NCBI RefSeq assembly: GCF_900128975.1 | Contig: NZ_FQVC01000001.1 | Span: forward strand, 456,479 to 520,478 | Origin: Devosia limi DSM 17137 | Lineage (GTDB): Bacteria > Pseudomonadota > Alphaproteobacteria > Rhizobiales > Devosiaceae | DNA: 64,000 nucleotides | Reading direction: 5' to 3' | In this document: in pieces, positions 62,589 through 64,000 of the stretch | How the letters are laid out: each line of letters begins with the position of its first letter | How positions within the stretch are numbered: the first letter of the stretch is position 1 | Made by a program: the position numbers and the translations under genes | The notes under the pieces: model-generated | Databases searched by the model: none | What the model was told of the DNA's origin: nothing | The model's input: only the letters and a program-made list of their open reading frames with translations

Positions 62589-62684
62589 CCGGTGGGTGGT
62601 TTTGGCGCCGGGGTGGTTTGAGCGTCGGGGGCGCTTGCGGCTTGAGACGGGCCATCTGGCAAAAGGTCTTCGTCTCGCCTAAAA

Positions 62685-63914
62685 ATGCCTGAAGGCTTGG
62701 GGCGGCGCATGGATGGGATGAACGGGCAGGGGCAGCCGGTGGCGTTTACCGGCACGCGGCGTGAACTGGGCGCGATCTTGCTGCGCGGCTATCTGCTGAT
62801 GGTCCTCTCGATCGGCATTTACCGGTTCTGGCTGACCACCTGGAAGCGGCGCTTTTATTGGTCCAATACCGAAATAGGTGGCGAGGCGCTGGAATATACC
62901 GGCAATGCCATGCAGCTGCTGCTCGGCTTTCTGCAGGCGCTGGCCATCTTCATTCCGCTCTATAGCGTGTTTTTCTATCTGTCCACCCAGTCCAGCACCA
63001 CGGCGGTGATCGGCTATGGCGCCATTGCCGTGGGTCTGTGGTTTCTCGCGGGCTATGCAATCTATCGCGCCCGCGATTTTCGTCTGTCGCGCACGCTGTG
63101 GCGCGGCATCCGCTTCGATCAGGGCGGCAGCGCCTGGGGCTATGCCTTCCGCCGCTTTGGCTGGAGCATATTGATGCTGGTGACGGCCGGGCTGGTCTAT
63201 CCGTTCATGGCAGGCAGTCTCTGGCGCTACCGCTATGCCAATAGCTGGTACGGCGATCGGCAGTTCGGCTTCACCGGCTCATGGAAGAGTGTCGCCAAGC
63301 CCTATTACCTTGCCTATCTGCTGGTGATTGCAAGTGCCGCGCTGGCGCTGGGTTCTGCCGCCGCTCTGGGTGCATTCAAGGGCGGTTTCCCATCGGCGCG
63401 GGCAGTGCTGGTCCTGCTGCTGGGCGCGGTGGCCGTCGGCATCATCATCATCAATTATCAGGCCCGCGAGATGAGCCGGATGTTTTCGGCGGTGCGATTG
63501 GGCGCAGCGGCGCTGGCGGTCAAGGTCGAGGCGCTGGGCCTTCTGGGGCAGTATGTCAGGTTCGGGCTGGCGCTGGCGGGGGCTTATATCGTGCTGGCCA
63601 TTGGTGGCTTTGTGGTGCTCAACACCGTGGCCCCCGATGCCTTTGCCGATGGGCAATTCCAGCCGGCAGTGCTGCTGGCGCATCTGCGCGGCAGCGCGGC
63701 AACCATCCTGGCGTTGATTACCGGCTATCTGCTGATTTTTGCCGCGTTCACGCTGATGAGCGAGCTGTTCCTGGGGCTGGGCTATTGGAAGCTCGTGGCC
63801 AGCGGGACCAGGGTTTACGGGCTCGAAACGCTGGCTTCGGTGCGGGCGCGCGACGAAGACAAGGCGCTGGTCGGCGAAGGGCTGGCCGATGCGCTCAATG
63901 TGGGGGGCTATTGA
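62685..63914 (+). CDS. DUF898 (YjgN-like) membrane protein
   Basis: A 409-residue polytopic inner-membrane protein of the DUF898/YjgN family, function unknown. After a short N-terminus comes the diagnostic FTGTRRELGAILLRGYLLMVLSIGIYRFWLTTWKRRFYWSNTEIGGEALEYTGNAMQLLLGFL. Six or more helices follow, and the second unit repeats the FGFTGSWKSVAKPYYLAYLLVI pattern. The start may be this ATG or the one eight codons downstream. It overlaps the next gene by one base (TGATG), so the two are coupled. In relatives the DUF898-M48 pair is common. Confidence 0.88.
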   Translation: MPEGLGRRMDGMNGQGQPVAFTGTRRELGAILLRGYLLMVLSIGIYRFWLTTWKRRFYWSNTEIGGEALEYTGNAMQLLLGFLQALAIFIPLYSVFFYLSTQSSTTAVIGYGAIAVGLWFLAGYAIYRARDFRLSRTLWRGIRFDQGGSAWGYAFRRFGWSILMLVTAGLVYPFMAGSLWRYRYANSWYGDRQFGFTGSWKSVAKPYYLAYLLVIASAALALGSAAALGAFKGGFPSARAVLVLLLGAVAVGIIIINYQAREMSRMFSAVRLGAAALAVKVEALGLLGQYVRFGLALAGAYIVLAIGGFVVLNTVAPDAFADGQFQPAVLLAHLRGSAATILALITGYLLIFAAFTLMSELFLGLGYWKLVASGTRVYGLETLASVRARDEDKALVGEGLADALNVGGY

Positions 63915-64000
63915 TGGCAATTGCCGCCCGTTACCACGATGGCCAGACGGCCGAGGTGCATGCTGTCGGGCTCGACTATGAGCGGCAGGGCGCGGTCGGC
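63914..64000 (+). CDS. Partial gene, likely M48-type metallopeptidase
   Basis: The first 29 codons of a gene that runs off the window. The sequence begins MAIAARYHDGQTAEVHAVGLDYERQGAV, which matches the start of M48-family peptidases that follow DUF898 genes as I recall. The active-site HExxH is beyond the end, so the call is provisional. Its ATG overlaps the stop codon of the DUF898 gene by one base. Confidence 0.5.
   Translation, partial: MAIAARYHDGQTAEVHAVGLDYERQGAVG

Overview
This window looks like ordinary core chromosome of a GC-rich alphaproteobacterium of the order Hyphomicrobiales (Rhizobiales). A Devosia-like genus is my best guess. The evidence is a CcrM-type GANTC methyltransferase, CtrA-like and LexA-like boxes of the alphaproteobacterial kind, a PA0069-type radical SAM protein, TIGR02301- and DUF721-type proteins, and familiar rhizobial gene neighbourhoods (mutY/DUF721/dsbA/smc, ygfZ/pyrC, pdxH/dnaJ-like). 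I see no rRNA, tRNA, CRISPR array, prophage or insertion sequence. The genus assignment is inference from recalled gene content, not from a search.

Layout. 1-599: gene-free, built of dispersed palindromic repeats. 600-6547: smc, a DsbA-like thioredoxin, a DUF721 protein and, divergently, mutY. 6624-13797: a surface-glycan locus with a GT90 glycosyltransferase, UDP-glucuronate decarboxylase, a secreted protein with glycosidase-like features, an O-antigen-polymerase-like membrane protein and a GMC oxidoreductase. 13886-15779: ccrM and rnhB. 15824-24123: small and accessory genes (DUF4180, secreted protein, APH-like kinase, radical SAM protein, two MFS transporters, diguanylate cyclase, moaB). 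24474-29769: family-4-like uracil-DNA glycosylase, ETF-ubiquinone oxidoreductase, TPR protein and ispE. 29977-38702: polyprenyl diphosphate synthase, then a plus-strand run with a tRNA methyltransferase, S49 protease, glyQ, LemA, DUF2207 protein and glyS. 38767-47942: DUF808 protein, an ispH-GNAT-rnhA operon, a PPDK-like protein with an eroded nucleotide-binding half, secreted proteins, a SleB-type cell-wall hydrolase and an HD hydrolase. 47978-56676: ygfZ, dihydroorotase, TIGR02301, NUDIX, SRAP, hemerythrin, FAD-linked oxidase, histidine phosphatase and aroC. 56837-64000: tlyA, SCO, xseB, HDAC-like protein, tsaC-type gene, DnaJ-like protein, pdxH, a DUF898 protein and the start of an M48-type peptidase.

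How the genes work together. The 7-14 kb block is the most coherent accessory unit: UDP-xylose supply, a GT90 transferase, a polymerase-like membrane protein and a secreted hydrolase-like protein fit assembly of a xylose-containing surface glycan. Cell-cycle control shows as CtrA-like boxes upstream of ccrM, the SleB-type hydrolase and one unknown secreted protein. A LexA-like box precedes the radical SAM gene. Isoprenoid metabolism is spread over ispE, ispH and a polyprenyl synthase.

Most striking at large scale: every tail-to-tail (convergent) gene gap longer than about 60 bp carries a palindromic element, from at least five sequence families. The other convergent pairs abut or overlap within a few bases. 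I found no clear wholly new defence or mobile system. The best candidates for something undescribed are the glycan locus, the PPDK-like protein with its degenerate ATP half, and the repeat distribution.
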